In this document: in pieces, positions 25,701 through 39,610 of the stretch
Layout of the letters: every line of letters starts with the position of its first letter
How positions within the stretch are numbered: the first letter of the stretch is position 1
Source of the DNA: Melanocharis versteri
Lineage: Eukaryota; Chordata; Aves; Passeriformes; Melanocharitidae
Length of the DNA: 64,000 bases
Reading direction: 5' to 3'
Assembly: GCA_013397845.1 (NCBI GenBank)
Contig: VZTG01007779.1
Span: 159,685-223,684 of the forward strand
Notes under the pieces: model-generated
The model's input: only the letters and a program-made list of their open reading frames with translations
Told to the model about the DNA's origin: nothing
The model's database searches: none
Program-made: the position numbers and the translations under genes

Positions 25701-28700
25701 GGAACAGACTGCCATCAGCTTAGCTAAACAAGATATTATGAAATAGCACCTTTTAAGCTTGTTTTTACTTAAACAGAGGAGAATTACACACTAAATCAGA
25801 CCAAGTATAAGGGGTCCCTGCCCTCACTGCCTGTCACCATTATCAGCCATTAATAATGATTAGGGAAGAGCACCAAGCCAGGGCATGGCTGTGCCCATTT
25901 TTCTACTGAGCAAGTACTACTCGGTACAAAAAACATCTGAAAAAGAAATATTGGGTTTTTTGCATCATATAATCCTTGACAGTCTCTCCCTCACCACCAT
26001 GAATTCGTTCAGCTTTTAGTTTCCATAGCTTCCCATGGCAGGAGTCACACAGCTCAGTGGGCACCATCACAGTGCCACTCAAGCACCTCCTCTGCCTGCA
26101 TTATTCTGAGAAGGACTTGAGGGTTTTCGATGCTTCTTAAGGGTCAGATCATGCTTTCAGATGAAAGGCTTTTTCTAAAGTTCTCTTTTTTACCAATGCT
26201 ACAGTGAATTTACACAGCAAGAGCAATATCTGTTCCACAGTTTTTAAAGGCACAAGCACTCTGCTGCTACAGCAATGGGTCTTAAAAAAACCTTCAAGGC
26301 ACAAATTTCCATGTGTCTCCTTTCTGACTTTCAGCCTTGATCTTCTGAGCATAACCTCCCCAACAACCTCAGCCCAAATCTTGTCACCTCAGGCAATTGC
26401 AGATCTGTGTGGCACAGCAAGAAATGACATTACTTATGCAGGAGCCACATCATCAACAACAGCAACACTTGTCACTCTGCAATACCAGGAAGAAAAATTA
26501 CTGTAGCTGGAGCTCTTCTCCTCCAGACCCAGAGGAAACACCATATCAAGTATGATTTAATTTCCTTGGGTTTGTGATATTACTCTTTTCTTCCCAAGAC
26601 ATTAAATATTCACCAGTGATAACTCTTCTGCTTTAGGCTTAAAAAAAAAGAAGGTTTTTTGTGCTTATGGAGGGAGAGATGGGGTGCTAAAATAAGAAAA
26701 CAAATATTAGGTGATATTTGCATTCCTGTGAGGAGTCTTGGCATCTTAGTCAAGCACTGGAGCACTTTACTAACTCACTCATGTATTTAAAAACTTCTGT
26801 GAACCATCTACTAGAGGCAACATAACTAAACTATTTCAACTTGGTACAGCCAGAACATGCATAGTGTGTTCATCAGCTCTGAGAGTTACATTTCCCCCTA
26901 TCTATTTTATGGAATAAATTACATAACTAAATACCTTCCACGCTCCTCTGATACACCTGTACTATAACTTGGGAAAATCGAACATACTAAACTAGTGAAA
27001 ACCTACTTTCGAACAGGTTAGAAAGGTTTTTATAAATTTTAAGATGCAAAAGCCACGTGTTTGATAGTGATCCTGCTTTCCCTGGAGGAGGGTGTGAGGT
27101 AGAAACACCACTCTTGCTAGCAGGAGCTCTGCGAAGAGCGGGAGAGGAGCGCTTGCCCAGAGCAGCTGGCTCGGCCCCCAGAACTGACTTACACCATGCC
27201 ATGGCCATCACTCTTCCTGAGCAGAGTAAATACCAGTGCCCCAGGAAGGTCATCCCTGCTCTCTAACCGTGGCTGAAGACCTTCTGAGGGATAGCTCTCA
27301 ACAATCCCTGCCCTTTTTTCCAAGGGGTACCACAGGCCAGAGTCCCTGTCCATCCAGACCACAGCCAGTGACCCACCTACCTCCCCACGGGAGCCAGACC
27401 CAGGATGCTCAAGGAGGGCTCCTCCACCACCCTGAAATTACCATTTAATGGCCAGCCAGCCTCTCTCCAAGCAAACAAATGAACTGATAAGCAAATTTAG
27501 CCCTGTGGCTAAAGCCAGCCCCTCTTAGCCAGCTCTTGTTATCAGAGGGTCAGGCTGCTCTCAGCCTCCAAAAACAAACCTCATGAAGATGGTGCAAGCC
27601 AGACAGCGCTGAAATATCTTTCACAATGCTCTCCACTAAGCAGTAATAAAGCACAAGCAATTGTAAACAGATGTTCAGTCTTAAAGCAGCTTTCAGCTGC
27701 AGTATATAAATACAGCTTATGCTAAAGAAATGCCTTCAGTGAATTTTGTTAACAGCAGCTCGTCATGAGAAGCCAGTATGTTTATGTAGCAGCATTACAG
27801 ATTGTTATTGTGTCTTTATGGGTGGAAGTAGGTCAAATGGATTTATACAGCAGCCCTGACAGTATAGTTGTTATTAATATAGGGGTAGTTAAGTTTTTCA
27901 CCAAACAATGTGTTCTTATCTCATTTTCTCAGTACTCCAGAGCAAAGTCCACAATACGATGCACATATTACGTACACATCAGAGCAGCAGACAGCTGTGC
28001 TATTAAAGGCACTGCACTGCCAAGAACACTGCTTCCTAAGCAGTTATGAATCATGAAATAAAACATTAAAGTGGTTTCTTTTGTGTGGACATGAAGAGAA
28101 GCTTTAATAGAAATAGATACTTCGTTTGGCTGTTGTTATGCCACAGAAGAGTTCATGTGCTATTAAGTAATTTGGTTGATTAACTCTTTTGTACACCAGG
28201 AACAAAGCTGATAGAAACCCAAAGACAAATGCCATTACCGTCTTGTTAAACAGTGTCAGAAACAAGAAAAACATGTTTTGTTTTGCAACAGTTGTGTAAA
28301 CAAACATCATTCTTACCTGCACAGAATATAAAAGCAAAACAACAAAAAAAACCTGTGAGTGCCATTGAAATATTCAGAGGTTTTCGGGAGACCTTTAATT
28401 CTCTTCTATAAAATATTGATTTTTATTCTCTTCTATAAAATATTGACTTTTTTGTTTGAAGCTGATAAACTACACCTGCCAAAAATCACTCGTGTCACTC
28501 AAAAAAAATATCACAAACACAATAAAAAAAAAAATTACATGCCTTCTCTGGCTTTAAACCAAGCTAAAGTCAATGGACAAAGTCAGCAGTTCCTGAAGTA
28601 CCTTGGGGCTAACATTTCCCATAACTTCTCACATACCTGTTGGAACATCCTTTATCATCTTGTAACAGCACTGACCATGCTGAACAGCAACTCCCACAGG

Positions 28701-31700
28701 TACCAGCTTTGAAACCACTTACCCTCACCTTTCTAAGTTGGAAATTACTTTATTAAAAGGCAATTTATAACTGCCTATTTTTCTGAAAACAAAAGCCTCA
28801 TCTGATAATAGCATTATTAGTCAAATAAGGAACTTTCTTTTCTTCTGTTTAACATGCAATTCAAATAAAGCTGCAATATGCCAGCAGCTTTCAGCCTGGT
28901 TTGAGCAGCTCTCTGTGCGCCCTCCAGGTCAGAAGACCCACGAAGCAGGAGGCAGCATTCAGCCAGGTGGCACCTGGAGGTGACACTTCCAGAGAAGCTG
29001 CAGAGCACAGAGGTTTTAGGGTTTAAACAACAAAACCAGAGACACCAGCTACATCCCGGCATTTCACAGAGTCATTAGAGCTGTGCCAACCCAGAGTGCC
29101 CCAACACACTGCGCTGCTGCAGCTCTTGCCTGCAGGAACACTCTCACATTGCCAGTTTAAATTCCACACTGCATTCTGTAATCGTGTTTCCCCTCCAACT
29201 ATCCTCATCTGTTGCCCAGGATCCTGATGGCTGCCTGTAGCACCTCCTGAATAACCAAAGTGACTGCCCGTGTCAGGGTTATTCTGCAGTCGTGAGAGGG
29301 TGGGGAGAGAAGACTGTTAATACTTCTGTTGCCCAGCAATCCGACAATACACAACTTAATCCGTTTTGGAGCTTTCTTCAGTGGTTCTTTTAGTCATTTT
29401 TGTCTCCAGGAGAATGCTCCCAGACTCCGCACGCCTCCTCCTAGCAGAATCTTTCCATACCACTAATTATTTTTGCTTCTTCCACCTCCTTCTCTACACT
29501 CTTGTCAGCAGCAGGCTAAGAAAGCACACACTGGTTTCCAGGTGGCTGCACACCACGCTGAGGGTGACTGTCATTATTTCCCTTGTACTTTCCACAATCT
29601 GCTGGCAATTACATTTCTTTTTGGTGGCAAGCCATTTGTTATTTGTGGACTGCAGTTAGCTCTCAAGCCAGTGAAGAAGAATGTAAACAGCACACATTAT
29701 TCCTTCTGTTGTACATTAAGTTTCATACACCAAGGATCAGTTTGACCCTCTTGTGCTGCACAGTTTTTTTTACTTTGCCAGGTCCTTGCAAAGCTCCTTA
29801 GTGCAGCACATATCTATTAAGCAGCAAACAGGATGCCTCAGGGCTCAAGAAACCTAGCTTGAGCATGCACAATCTGAAGTGGGACCTGGTATTTTCTGTG
29901 ATGTGGCTGAAATAGTGATTTTGCTCCCATAGCTTCCCACCCTCCTTTAGGACCCATCCTCTATCAGTTTCCCTGGTATTTTTGGTATACTTTGGCACTT
30001 CCCAGAGGATTGTGACCAGAAGGCAGGCACAAAGAAGAACTGAACAGCAGGACTCAAGTCTGCTACCACCACCCCACTGGTGCATGCAGCCCCTCAAGGC
30101 ACGTGCAGGGGCACCCTTCAGCCTGAAGCATTCAAAACTCCTCAGCTCAGTTTGAAGGCAGAAGGCATCGTTTATGCAGATCCAAGGATATTTATACCTC
30201 TCCCAGAAAGCCCCAAGTCCTTCTCCTGATATTTACTACAGCAGACTCAATCCCTGGATATGGTTCTGTGTAGAACTGCTCCTCCTAGAAATAACTTCAA
30301 CCCATCCATTAGCTTATCTCCACATGGCACCCATCTGCACAAGCAGGTAAGGCAGCAGGTGACTACACCACTGGAAGCTCTCTGGTTGCTGTTCTACATG
30401 AGTCAAGGTGGCCCACAATTGGGCATTTGTTGCTCTTTACGGTAATCTCAATGTTTCACCACTTGGCAGCGTGATCAGGAACAGCACTGAGAAGCCCACC
30501 TGGCTAAATCCAAGATGGATCTCTCCAAGAAAATTCATTTCTCAGACTAGCATGTTTCACCTATCTAGCAATAACACTGTGTGAGCACATACTGCACGAA
30601 TTTATGTAAAAGAGCAACACAGTGAGGGTGTTGCAAGAAGAAAAATGGGAACTAAGGCAAGAAAACACTTCCACAAGATGACTCAGGAAGTTAAACATTT
30701 GCATGAAAATGCTTGAAAAGGAAAATAAAAAAGGCAAAAGGTGGAGGAGCTGTGAAATATTGTAGTTACCAAAAAAGAAACAACCAGAAGTAACAGCCAG
30801 TAGAAAACAAGCAGACATAGAAATGAGTTTTATTCTAGAGGCATTTTGTGTATGCCTTGGTTGCACAACTAGGAGATTGCAAGAGCCAAATGTATTTCCA
30901 GCTCTACTGAAGGTCACTTGAAAACACAGGGTGGGGGGTGAATGGAGCATGGGGAGAAAGCTTCTTCTGAGAGGAAAAAAGCCTCCAAAGGCAATGAAAA
31001 AATCCAGGACAACTTCTTAAAATAGTTGAGGTTCAAAATGCCTCAGAAATCGAAAGATCCGTAAAACGTTTGAAAAGCTTTTTCAACACCTTAATATTGA
31101 AAAAGACTACAAGGTAACCTTTGAACATGACTGTCGTGAGATGGGGAAGTCTAGGATTCAGAGAAGTTTAGAACTAGAACTTTCAGGAAGAACAGGAAGG
31201 CCTCGTAATTGCAAGGCCCCACTAATGTAAAACCTTGCTTGGACTCCACATGTGCTGCAGAGATAGTTGGCTGCTCTGGCTGGGTTAGTGAGAGCAGGAA
31301 CCAAGGCTTAAGGTACCTTGCAAGAAGCTTGCCATCAATCTGCCCAGTCAATAAATTCTCAGGCTGCTCAGAGAGACTCTTTATAAAGAGCACCATGTTC
31401 AGAACTCATCCCACACCATTGCAAACTCCGGGGATTTCAGGTAGGTACACTCAAACACAGCATTGATTTCCTTCTCCAGCAGTTCCCAAGCCTTTTTACA
31501 AAAGCATCACTGGTATTCGTATTTCAGAGGAAGAATACAACCCAGGGTTCATTTGTTTTGTAGATAGTTGATTGTTTCCTAGAAAAGAGGTTTCTCTTCC
31601 ATTCCCTGCTATTTTATGTTGAAGACATAGGAAGAAAAAAAATTAATAAAACTCTACAAACACAGTTTGTGGTTATTTCATTTCTTTGAACTACATCAAG

Positions 31701-33512
31701 AGAAATGTTTTTGCAAAGTAATATTACCCAAGGCAACAACTATCACTCAGATGAAAAAGAGAATTTCACATATTTTCAGCCATCACTTCATCCAGTTTAG
31801 CATCTCTACTGATACTTCCATCTCGTTTTTTGCATCCACAGTATCTCAAACTGATGTTTGTGCTGAAGGACATTTTCTCTCCATTCAAGGAAGGATCAAG
31901 TCCTCTCTGCTCCTATAACAGAAGCAACAAGCAGACACCTCAGGATAAGCAGCCAGATCAAATGTCTAAGGAAGAAATAAAACCCCAGATTCTGAACACA
32001 GAGAGCATCTGTTCCATAGCTGTGGAATCTCTCCCTGGGGCTTCATCGAAATGCAGTTGCTTGTTAAAAGCAAGGAGGCAGGATAGATTCAGTTGTTTTT
32101 TCCTACAGCTGCTCTTATTCCAGAGGAGAAGCTGAAAAACAGGGTGAGAGTGTCTGTGTAAATCCCAGATGATGATAACCCTGGTGCCTTGGACACTTGG
32201 GTATATGCGTTTGCTCTTAAAGAATTAGGGTTCAAACCAGCAGGGAGAGATCCATGAGCACTCCAGACGGATCTATAAGAAAATTAGCCTAGGGAATATT
32301 TATTTATATGAGGCAGCACAGAAAGAGCAGAGGCTTAGAGATGCCTGCTGCACGAGTCCTGGCAGCACAGTGCACCAAGACATCTCGGCCGTTAATTTTC
32401 AGTGTCAGCCTGTGCTATTCCCTTTTTTCAAGGACAGCTACTAGCTTAGAAACATGCCCATGAGGGGGGAAATCCGGGGTCTGCACTTTTGCAGGGAAGC
32501 TGTTTCACTGAAAACCCATCCTTCTTTCTGCGTGATAGAAGCCTTCCAAGAGCATTTCTGAAAATGCACCGGGGACACCTAAAACACTCGCCACTCTCTC
32601 CAAACAGCTTCAGTTTGGAAGGCAATTCATAGAGTACAAAGAAAAACAAACCATAAAGCCACATAATAGGCTGAAATATTACCTAGCTGTGAGGAAACAT
32701 CAGAATTAATGCCGTGACAAACACTATATACTGAGAGATAAGCAACACGAAACTGCTGGGGTGGAAGAAACATCCCGACCTGCACACATCGATCCAGATT
32801 CTTGAGAGAGCTGCAGTCTGAGCACTCTGGTCACACAAACTGAAAGCACAAACTCCAGCAGAAAGTGAGAGAACGACAGCAAACCAAACTTCTGGGAAGC
32901 AATCAAACAAAATTAAACCTGTTTGGCTGTGTCAGAAAAGATTTCCTCATCTTGGGAGCACCCAGCATGCATCAGCTGGTAAAATACTGGGCACTTGCTT
33001 CTCAGATGGATTTCTACATCAGAGGTGTTTGTGTCTGCCCACAGAAGCACAGCTCTCATCTTGCTTTACCTGATAGTGTATTAAGCTCTACAGCTACAGG
33101 GAAAGCACAAGAAACAGCAAAGTGGGCACACCTCTTGAAGTAAATGAGTGAGCTGTTTACCTCAGAAAGTCCTGGTTTATTGAACTGTTAGCAGGGATTT
33201 CAGTTGAATATCTTCTTGCTGTAGCCTGCAGAAACTAAGCCATAGTTCACCCACACAAGATAGTGATCAGCTCAATGCATTAACATCAGCATTTGTCTTT
33301 CCTTTATGCTTGGTCAAATAAAACCACTTGGAAATCATTTCTTAGCTCACTTACTGTGTCAGTTGTTCTAGAAATGGCATCAAACTAGAAGGAAAACAAT
33401 AAATTGAACCACATTATAACGTTCAACTCTGGCTTATGTCACTCGAGATTTGCTAACAGCTAAGACTATCAAAGTCTTTAAGACCAGAACTAAGATTGCA
33501 CCACAGCAGCAT
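22757..33512. other. Non-coding DNA, no gene seen
   Basis: About 10.7 kb with no recognisable transposon and no supportable exon. It contains a purine-rich then pyrimidine-rich stretch (24370-24815), a GC-richer patch at 27060-27240, a candidate regulatory cluster (27660-27960) and a 27 bp tandem duplication at 28398-28451. It also has a stop-free run of 66 codons at 31030-31230. Each is discussed separately where it may matter. Confidence 0.5.
28398..28451. repeat. 27 bp tandem duplication (2 copies)
   Basis: Two adjacent copies of an AT-rich 27-mer starting ATTCTCTTCTATAAAATATT differ at one position (GAT versus GAC). The near identity suggests a recent slip or duplication event. Confidence 0.95.
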
Positions 33513-33676
33513 TGTTAATATCCAGCCTAAGCCTCCCCTGACACAACTTCATGCCATTCCCTTGGGTCCTGTCACCGGGCACCAGAGAGCAGAGATCAGT
33601 GCCTGCCCCTACTCTACCCCTCATGAGGAAGTTGCAGACTGCAATGAGGTTTCTCTATTTTCCAGGCTGAAGAAGA
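33513..33676 (-). mobile_element. CR1 LINE fragment
   Basis: The plus strand reads as the reverse complement of CR1. It has ATATCCAGCCTAAGCCTCCC, CTGACACAACTTCATGCCAT, TCCCTTGGGTCCTGTCAC, CACCAGAGAGCAGAGATCAG, CCCCTCATGAGGAAGTTGCA, GACTGCAATGAGGTTTCTCT and TTCCAGGCTGAA. This is the block just upstream of the 3' region in a CR1, so the fragment is truncated at both ends and lacks the terminal octamers. Confidence 0.93.
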
Positions 33677-36600
33677 TTAATTTTGAAAGATTAATTAATT
33701 TGAACCATTACCAGTTAAAATAGACATTATGAGAAAGTAATATCAGCTTTCAGGTGCATTGTTTGTTGACCTGCTCTAAACATTTGCAGAAAATAAATAC
33801 CACTAGAACACTCTCCCTGATGGTACTTGATATTTCTGCAGCAAGCTGGGGTTTGTACCTAATGACTGTTCTCACAATTAATACCTTTTTATGCACAAAC
33901 CCTCAAAGTCAAGATGCTGAATCATTTGCATTGATGCAGCAAAAGATAAATGCAGACAAGGCAACCACTACCTGTTATTGCTTTGAGTATCAGAGCTGAG
34001 AGCTTGAACTTAGTCCATCATTTCAGGTTGCCATTGGTGAATTTATTGTCTCCTAAAGACTTCACAAGATGCCTCTCAGCCAGCAAGGATAATTAACTAA
34101 CATTTACATGAAAATAAATTATTTACAGAATGGGAATCTGGTCTATTCATAAAGTGGAAACCTTAGGCCTTCTCCTGCTTTGTAATAATATTTTCAAGGG
34201 TCCAGTAGCATCATGGACCCCAAGTACAGCATAGGATATTCCTCAGGATCACTTCCACGTTTGCACACAAATCAAAACCTACTGTGAACTCACCTTTCCC
34301 AGCCATATTGAGCTACTGTCATAGAAATCCCACTCTGGCAATGGTAAGAACAGTCATTTCCAAATTCAAATCTCTTTCACTAGGAACAGGAACGACCAAA
34401 ATTATACACTGGTGCATGAGTGTGACACCTCATTTTTGACACAGCCTGGATTAGGCAAATTGTTTTCTCCCCCTCCCTTTCAAAGATAATGCCATACTAA
34501 TTCTTACAAGCAGGGCCACTCTCTTACCAGATCTGCTGCATGACCACTGACTGACTGCAAACTACACCCATCCCGAGCTCTCTTCTGAAGGCTGGATAAA
34601 ATTAAACTAGAATTTTTAATGCCAGCTTCAACTCATTTAAAAAAAATACATCAGTGGTGAGTTGCATAGGCAAATGACAGCTGTTGGGCTCATTTTGTAG
34701 TATTCACTTTTGGGAAGTCCTTTCACCTTTCAGAGTACCCATTCCAGGGACAGACACAGCAGGGTTGCAATCAGTGACTCCACACCCATTTGTATGGCTT
34801 TCAGGAATCTGCATCTCAGATGTAAGGAAGACACAGTAAGGTCACCAGAAGTACTGAACTAATCCTCTTGGTACTTCAGCAGGCAAAATTATTATCCACT
34901 TCAGCTTGGAATGCTTCACCTGTTCCCCTCAGGTCCCTTTGACAAAAGCAAACCTTGTTTTGCAGCAGGAGTTTTACAAGAACAGGCGGCACTGACCTGT
35001 AAGTACTGTATCAATTACTGTGCGCTCTGGATGTTTATTCACCGAGTTGGAAATGCTACAACACTGAAGAAATACAGCCCTGGTTTCTGGAAACAAGTCC
35101 TATTATAGCCCAAATCATTAACTTCCCCAAAGACGTGATGAGTCAAATATTTTCCTGCATGATAACAACATCCACTGTAGCAGAGTAAAAATAACAGCAT
35201 GTGTGCTCTGGCAGCTGAAGAATCACCATTTCAGTGGTAACAGCTTTTCACCGTAAGATCAACTAAAATTTTAATTGCTTCATGCTCAATTCTCCCTTTC
35301 CTAGTGTTTTTTTTTATGTTATACTCATCTTATCATTATGTGGCTGACCCACTGTTTTGCTATTCTCAGTTCAAAAGCAGAGAGAGCTCAAATGTTTATC
35401 TTCAATCACTGAAAAGATGTTGATACTTTCATATGACTCAGTCTTCCTACTTCAAAAAGCAGAACTTAAAAAATTACTTTTTAGCTTGAAAGTTCATTTC
35501 TCTGGCCAGCATCACTCCAACCCCTGGTCTATCATTTTTCTTGCACCATTAAAGAGGTATTTCTTCTTCCATATTCCCCCTCCCTTGAGACAATGTAGCT
35601 CTTTACCTTCTTGCTTTACTTCATCTAATGAAACTGCAAATATACCATAGGAATATGACCAAAATCACAACTGTTTGTCAGATATTGTTCCATTTTCCCC
35701 ATGCCTTTTTTATTTAAAAAAACAAAAGCTTTTCAAACTCGAGGGTAGATATTGCACACCATCAGTTTCAGCAGGTTTTGTGTTTCTTAATACAGTGTAT
35801 TAGGTATTGCAGCCAAGCTCCCTTTACTCTATTATTATTATGGGGAGGGGGCAGCAGGGAGAAGAGGACAAAGGAAGGTCTCTTACCCCTTCTTTCAGAA
35901 GACAATCTGACCAATCTTCTTAGCAGAAGAATTTATTGATACAGGGATGCTAAAAATGAACTTGACTCAATGATATCACAGTGAAATGAAGGTGCGGAGA
36001 CTTGCTAGAATTAAATATTTTATAATGGCCCCTCTCCATATAATGATCCAACATTTATCTAAATTTCACAAACATACATCTTTTGAAATTGCAAAAAATA
36101 GTAGCATTTCAAGATACTGCTAGTGCTGCAAAAGCACAAATCAAAGTGCCTGCAGGTCTCCAGTCCCTCATGCATCCATCAAATAGGGATCGAAAGACAA
36201 CTGGCTTTAAATTAACTCTCTGACAAAGCGCTACAAAACACAGCTATCATGGAAAGATTGATATTTAGTCTGTTATGCTAATGAAAAAATAAATGAACAC
36301 GTAAGCCTTAGAGACAGATTCAGACTTTTAAAATAACTTATCCCAACAGCACTGATGTGTCATTATTTTCAAGTTCAGTTATATTAATCCTTGCAATCTT
36401 TCCAAATGCACAGCTTAAAAGCACATCTTCCAAGCAGTTTGCAGTACTTTTGATGACTAGGGGTTCATTTCAGGAGAAATCTTTATGTAATGGCCTCATC
36501 ACCAGTTACACAGGTGAGAAAAAAAAGAAGTCAGAAAGCCTTATTTGTAGCCGTGTCTTTCTATAATGACTGTTACAGCACAAGATTATACCTAGGCCTG

Positions 36601-39475
36601 GCAATATATTGCTACACCTCAGAAAAGATCACAAAAGTGACAATACAGCATTTGTCCATGGCAACATATACAAGGGGAACAGTTTCTAAAAGTGATGAGT
36701 GCTAAAAACAGATGAACTCACAGAGAAGGTTTTCCTTGCGCAGTTAGACTAAAATCTGGAAGCCCTGTTTCATCTTCAAAGAGCAAAACTTCTTATTTTC
36801 TTAAAAAGCACAATGGTTAGGGTTCATAAAGCCATCATAAATCAAGATTGCTGTTTTTCCAGCAGTTAGCCTACATTATCAAAGCTTTCTTGCTTTACTA
36901 TTTCCTCAAGTACTCTATAACATCAAGAATTTGTGGATTTGAGGGGGAGCAAAGTAAAATAAAAATAAAAAGTATATGGGGAGGGAAAAAAGCGTAGGCC
37001 ACCAGCAGGAAACACAATTCAGAGAAGAGCAAGTCAAAACCAATCCCTCCCATACAGATGGCTGACAAGGGCGCCCTCAGAACTAGAGCTGGGGTTGGTT
37101 CTTTCATTCATTCCCCTTCCTGCACAGGCTCCTCAGAAAAACCATCCTCTAGCTTGGAGCTGAGCCCCACACGAGCTCCCAAGTTGTGCTTTACAGTTGA
37201 TTTAATGACAGCACAATCCAGTCTTTAAAGCCCAGGAACACAGAGCACGTACATCTCCCCTGAGCTGTGCGGGGTTGGGGTTTGGTCCAACTCCTACGTG
37301 CTGTCCTTAGGCAGAAGTGTGTGGAACGCATCTTTCCAGTTAGGAGCCGATCACACCAAAATACTCAGCGAGAAAAAATATCCCCCAGCTCATTGGAGAG
37401 CCGCACGGGTTCAGTTCTGGCTGCAGGCAAGATTGAAGCAGACAGCCTGGGGATACAGAATCCCTGTGTGTGGGGAGAGCGAAACACCTCCAACAGCCAC
37501 GCGGATCAGCTGCAACACCCCACTCCTGCACACGCGGCTTCTCGTGGTGCACAGCACACGCTCTTGCTGGCAATTGGAGCCTTTCTGCCTAAGGCAGCGT
37601 GCTCCTCAGCCTGTGCTCTGCTGGCTCAAAAAAACCTCTGTTTCTCTACTTGCTCTCTGAACATAAATTCTCCACAAGCTGTGTTGAGGCTTTGCCTCCC
37701 CTCGGTGAGTTGTTTTCCAGAGCACATCAGCTTTCTGTGAAGTATTTCCTCCAGGAAAGGGCTGGTTTTGACTTTTGGGCAGGATACAAAGCTTAAACAT
37801 ATTAATCATAGATTTATTTACAGGATTAGCAAATTCCCAAGTTGTGGTTTCAGTGGGAAGGGAAGGATGGTGTCTAGATGTGAAAGCTATGATAAGACAG
37901 TGTGTAAGATTAAGGTGTTAAGATATGAAATGCAGCATCTCCTCCTTGATCAACTAAAATACCGTTAACTCTCTTTTCTCCTAGAAATCTAACTGTTACT
38001 AGGAACAAGATGTACTTTGCAATGTTTTCAAGCCTGCTACTTTGATAAATGTCCTCCCACATACTGGGTCATTCACACAGAGCAGCCACGATGCCCAGTG
38101 CCAAAAGGAGGAGAGCCGGAGATGTGCCACATAAGCCTCTGGCTTTAGAGTTGCAAACACAAACCAAACGCCATTAAATCAACATAGAAGCCCCATGCAA
38201 ACCAACCACCAGGCAAGGTAAGCCAGGCACAAGACAATCCCTAAGCCGGTTCTGTAGGGTTGGACCTGGCCAGAGGTTCCCCCATGCTTCACTGAGGGAA
38301 GACAGGTCCCACTCCCACAGGTATTTCCCATCTCACTTCTCTCAGGACAGTGGGAATGATTCTTTTATAGAAGATGACCAGCCATCTGCACATTAATAGC
38401 ACCAAGAAAAATTCAGATTAATGCTCTTTCAGCAGCTGGGGGGTGACCACAGCTCAAAACACCATCAGCTCATATTGTCCATCCTGGCAGAATTGCCACT
38501 ACTATGTTATACTTGCCATGCTGGTAGACATTAGCAGGAGCAGCAGATCATGATTTAAGATATATTATGGCCAAAAATAGGCTACCACAAGCCAGTGGAT
38601 CATATTGGGGTAGAGTCTGCCCTAGGAAACCATGGTCTACTCTACAGGCACAGCTGAGTTTGCCACCAAAGACACAGCTTCAGTTACCAAAATCATCCTG
38701 CAGGAAACGTGCCCATGACACTGCATACAGAGTCTTAGTGGATGATTTGAAAGTGACTAAAATATTTTAAAAATTCACTCTTCTCTTCTGTGAAACAGTT
38801 CCTGTGGCTGCTTAAGCAGAAGGGAAGATGATACCATCTCCTCTATCAACATTTACATCAGAGCAACAGCTTGCAGCAGCTAGCACCACGTTTCTGTGAT
38901 CACACAATTTCTGGCCAGTACCATCTTCAGATTTTGTTTTTCCCCTTTCCTGAAGGGATGACGTGTCCATGCAGAGAGCACATCATTAGAAGTATGAGCA
39001 AGGGGCATGTAAGTGTCTGTTCAGTTCCATATCCCTCCTGATAAATTGATAGCTCACAAATGTGTGCCAGCTGTTCGCAGATGGATACTCGTTCACTTGA
39101 ATTACGATAGACACTTGTTTTGTATGGTTGCTGTGGGTAAGCCACATCTACCTCTTCTCATCCTTTAAGTCTCACTGCATCTTCAAATATTTGAAATACA
39201 GGGGAAGTTTTTCCTGCTTAGCAACAGCTTCTTTTGTAATGTTTCCTGTGTTTGTGAGCTGTACAAAAGGAACTAAACAAGTAATAGCTACTTGTACTAG
39301 CAAACAGCTCTGTTGGATATCTTGGGATACAGTCACCTCTCCCAGGCCATGACACCAGCAGTGGGACAAAGCAAACTGACACTCTGCCATGTTTATTTCC
39401 AAAAAACCATTGAGATTCTCCATGAGGATCTTGCTGAGTGACTGTAGTAGAATCCTAAAGATTCAGTAAAGTTAT
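33677..39475. other. Single-copy non-coding DNA, no gene seen
   Basis: AT-rich sequence without a recognisable transposon. A 33-base segment at 34966-34998 is bounded by good splice-site words (see findings). A 157-codon plus frame at 37267-37740 in a moderately GC-rich patch has no family resemblance. Confidence 0.5.
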
Positions 39476-39610
39476 ACAGATTTCTTTAATAAAAAGGGCA
39501 CCCGCACAAACCTGGGCCCCAGAATGGGCCCCAGAATCAAGTGTATAANAACAGATTTCTTTAATAAAAGGGCACCTGCACAAACCTGGGCCCCAGAATC
39601 AAGTGTATAA
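39476..39610. repeat. Tandem duplication with internal 12 bp repeat
   Basis: Copy 1 (39476-39548) and copy 2 (39551-39610) both run from ACAGATTTCTTTAATAAA through GGGCACC(C/T)GCACAAACCT to CCCAGAATCAAGTGTATAA. Copy 1 has an extra 12-13 bases because GGGCCCCAGAAT is itself doubled. One undetermined base (39549) sits at the junction. Each copy includes an AATAAA word. Confidence 0.96.

Noticed and set aside
27118..27160. Good minus-strand polypyrimidine acceptor near a GC-rich patch
   Set aside because: The following 120 bases on the minus strand have no matching donor and no plausible peptide, so an exon is not supported.
37267..37740. 157-codon plus frame in a GC-richer patch
   Set aside because: Overlapped by comparable frames on both strands, with no recognisable motif and no CpG island or transposon context.
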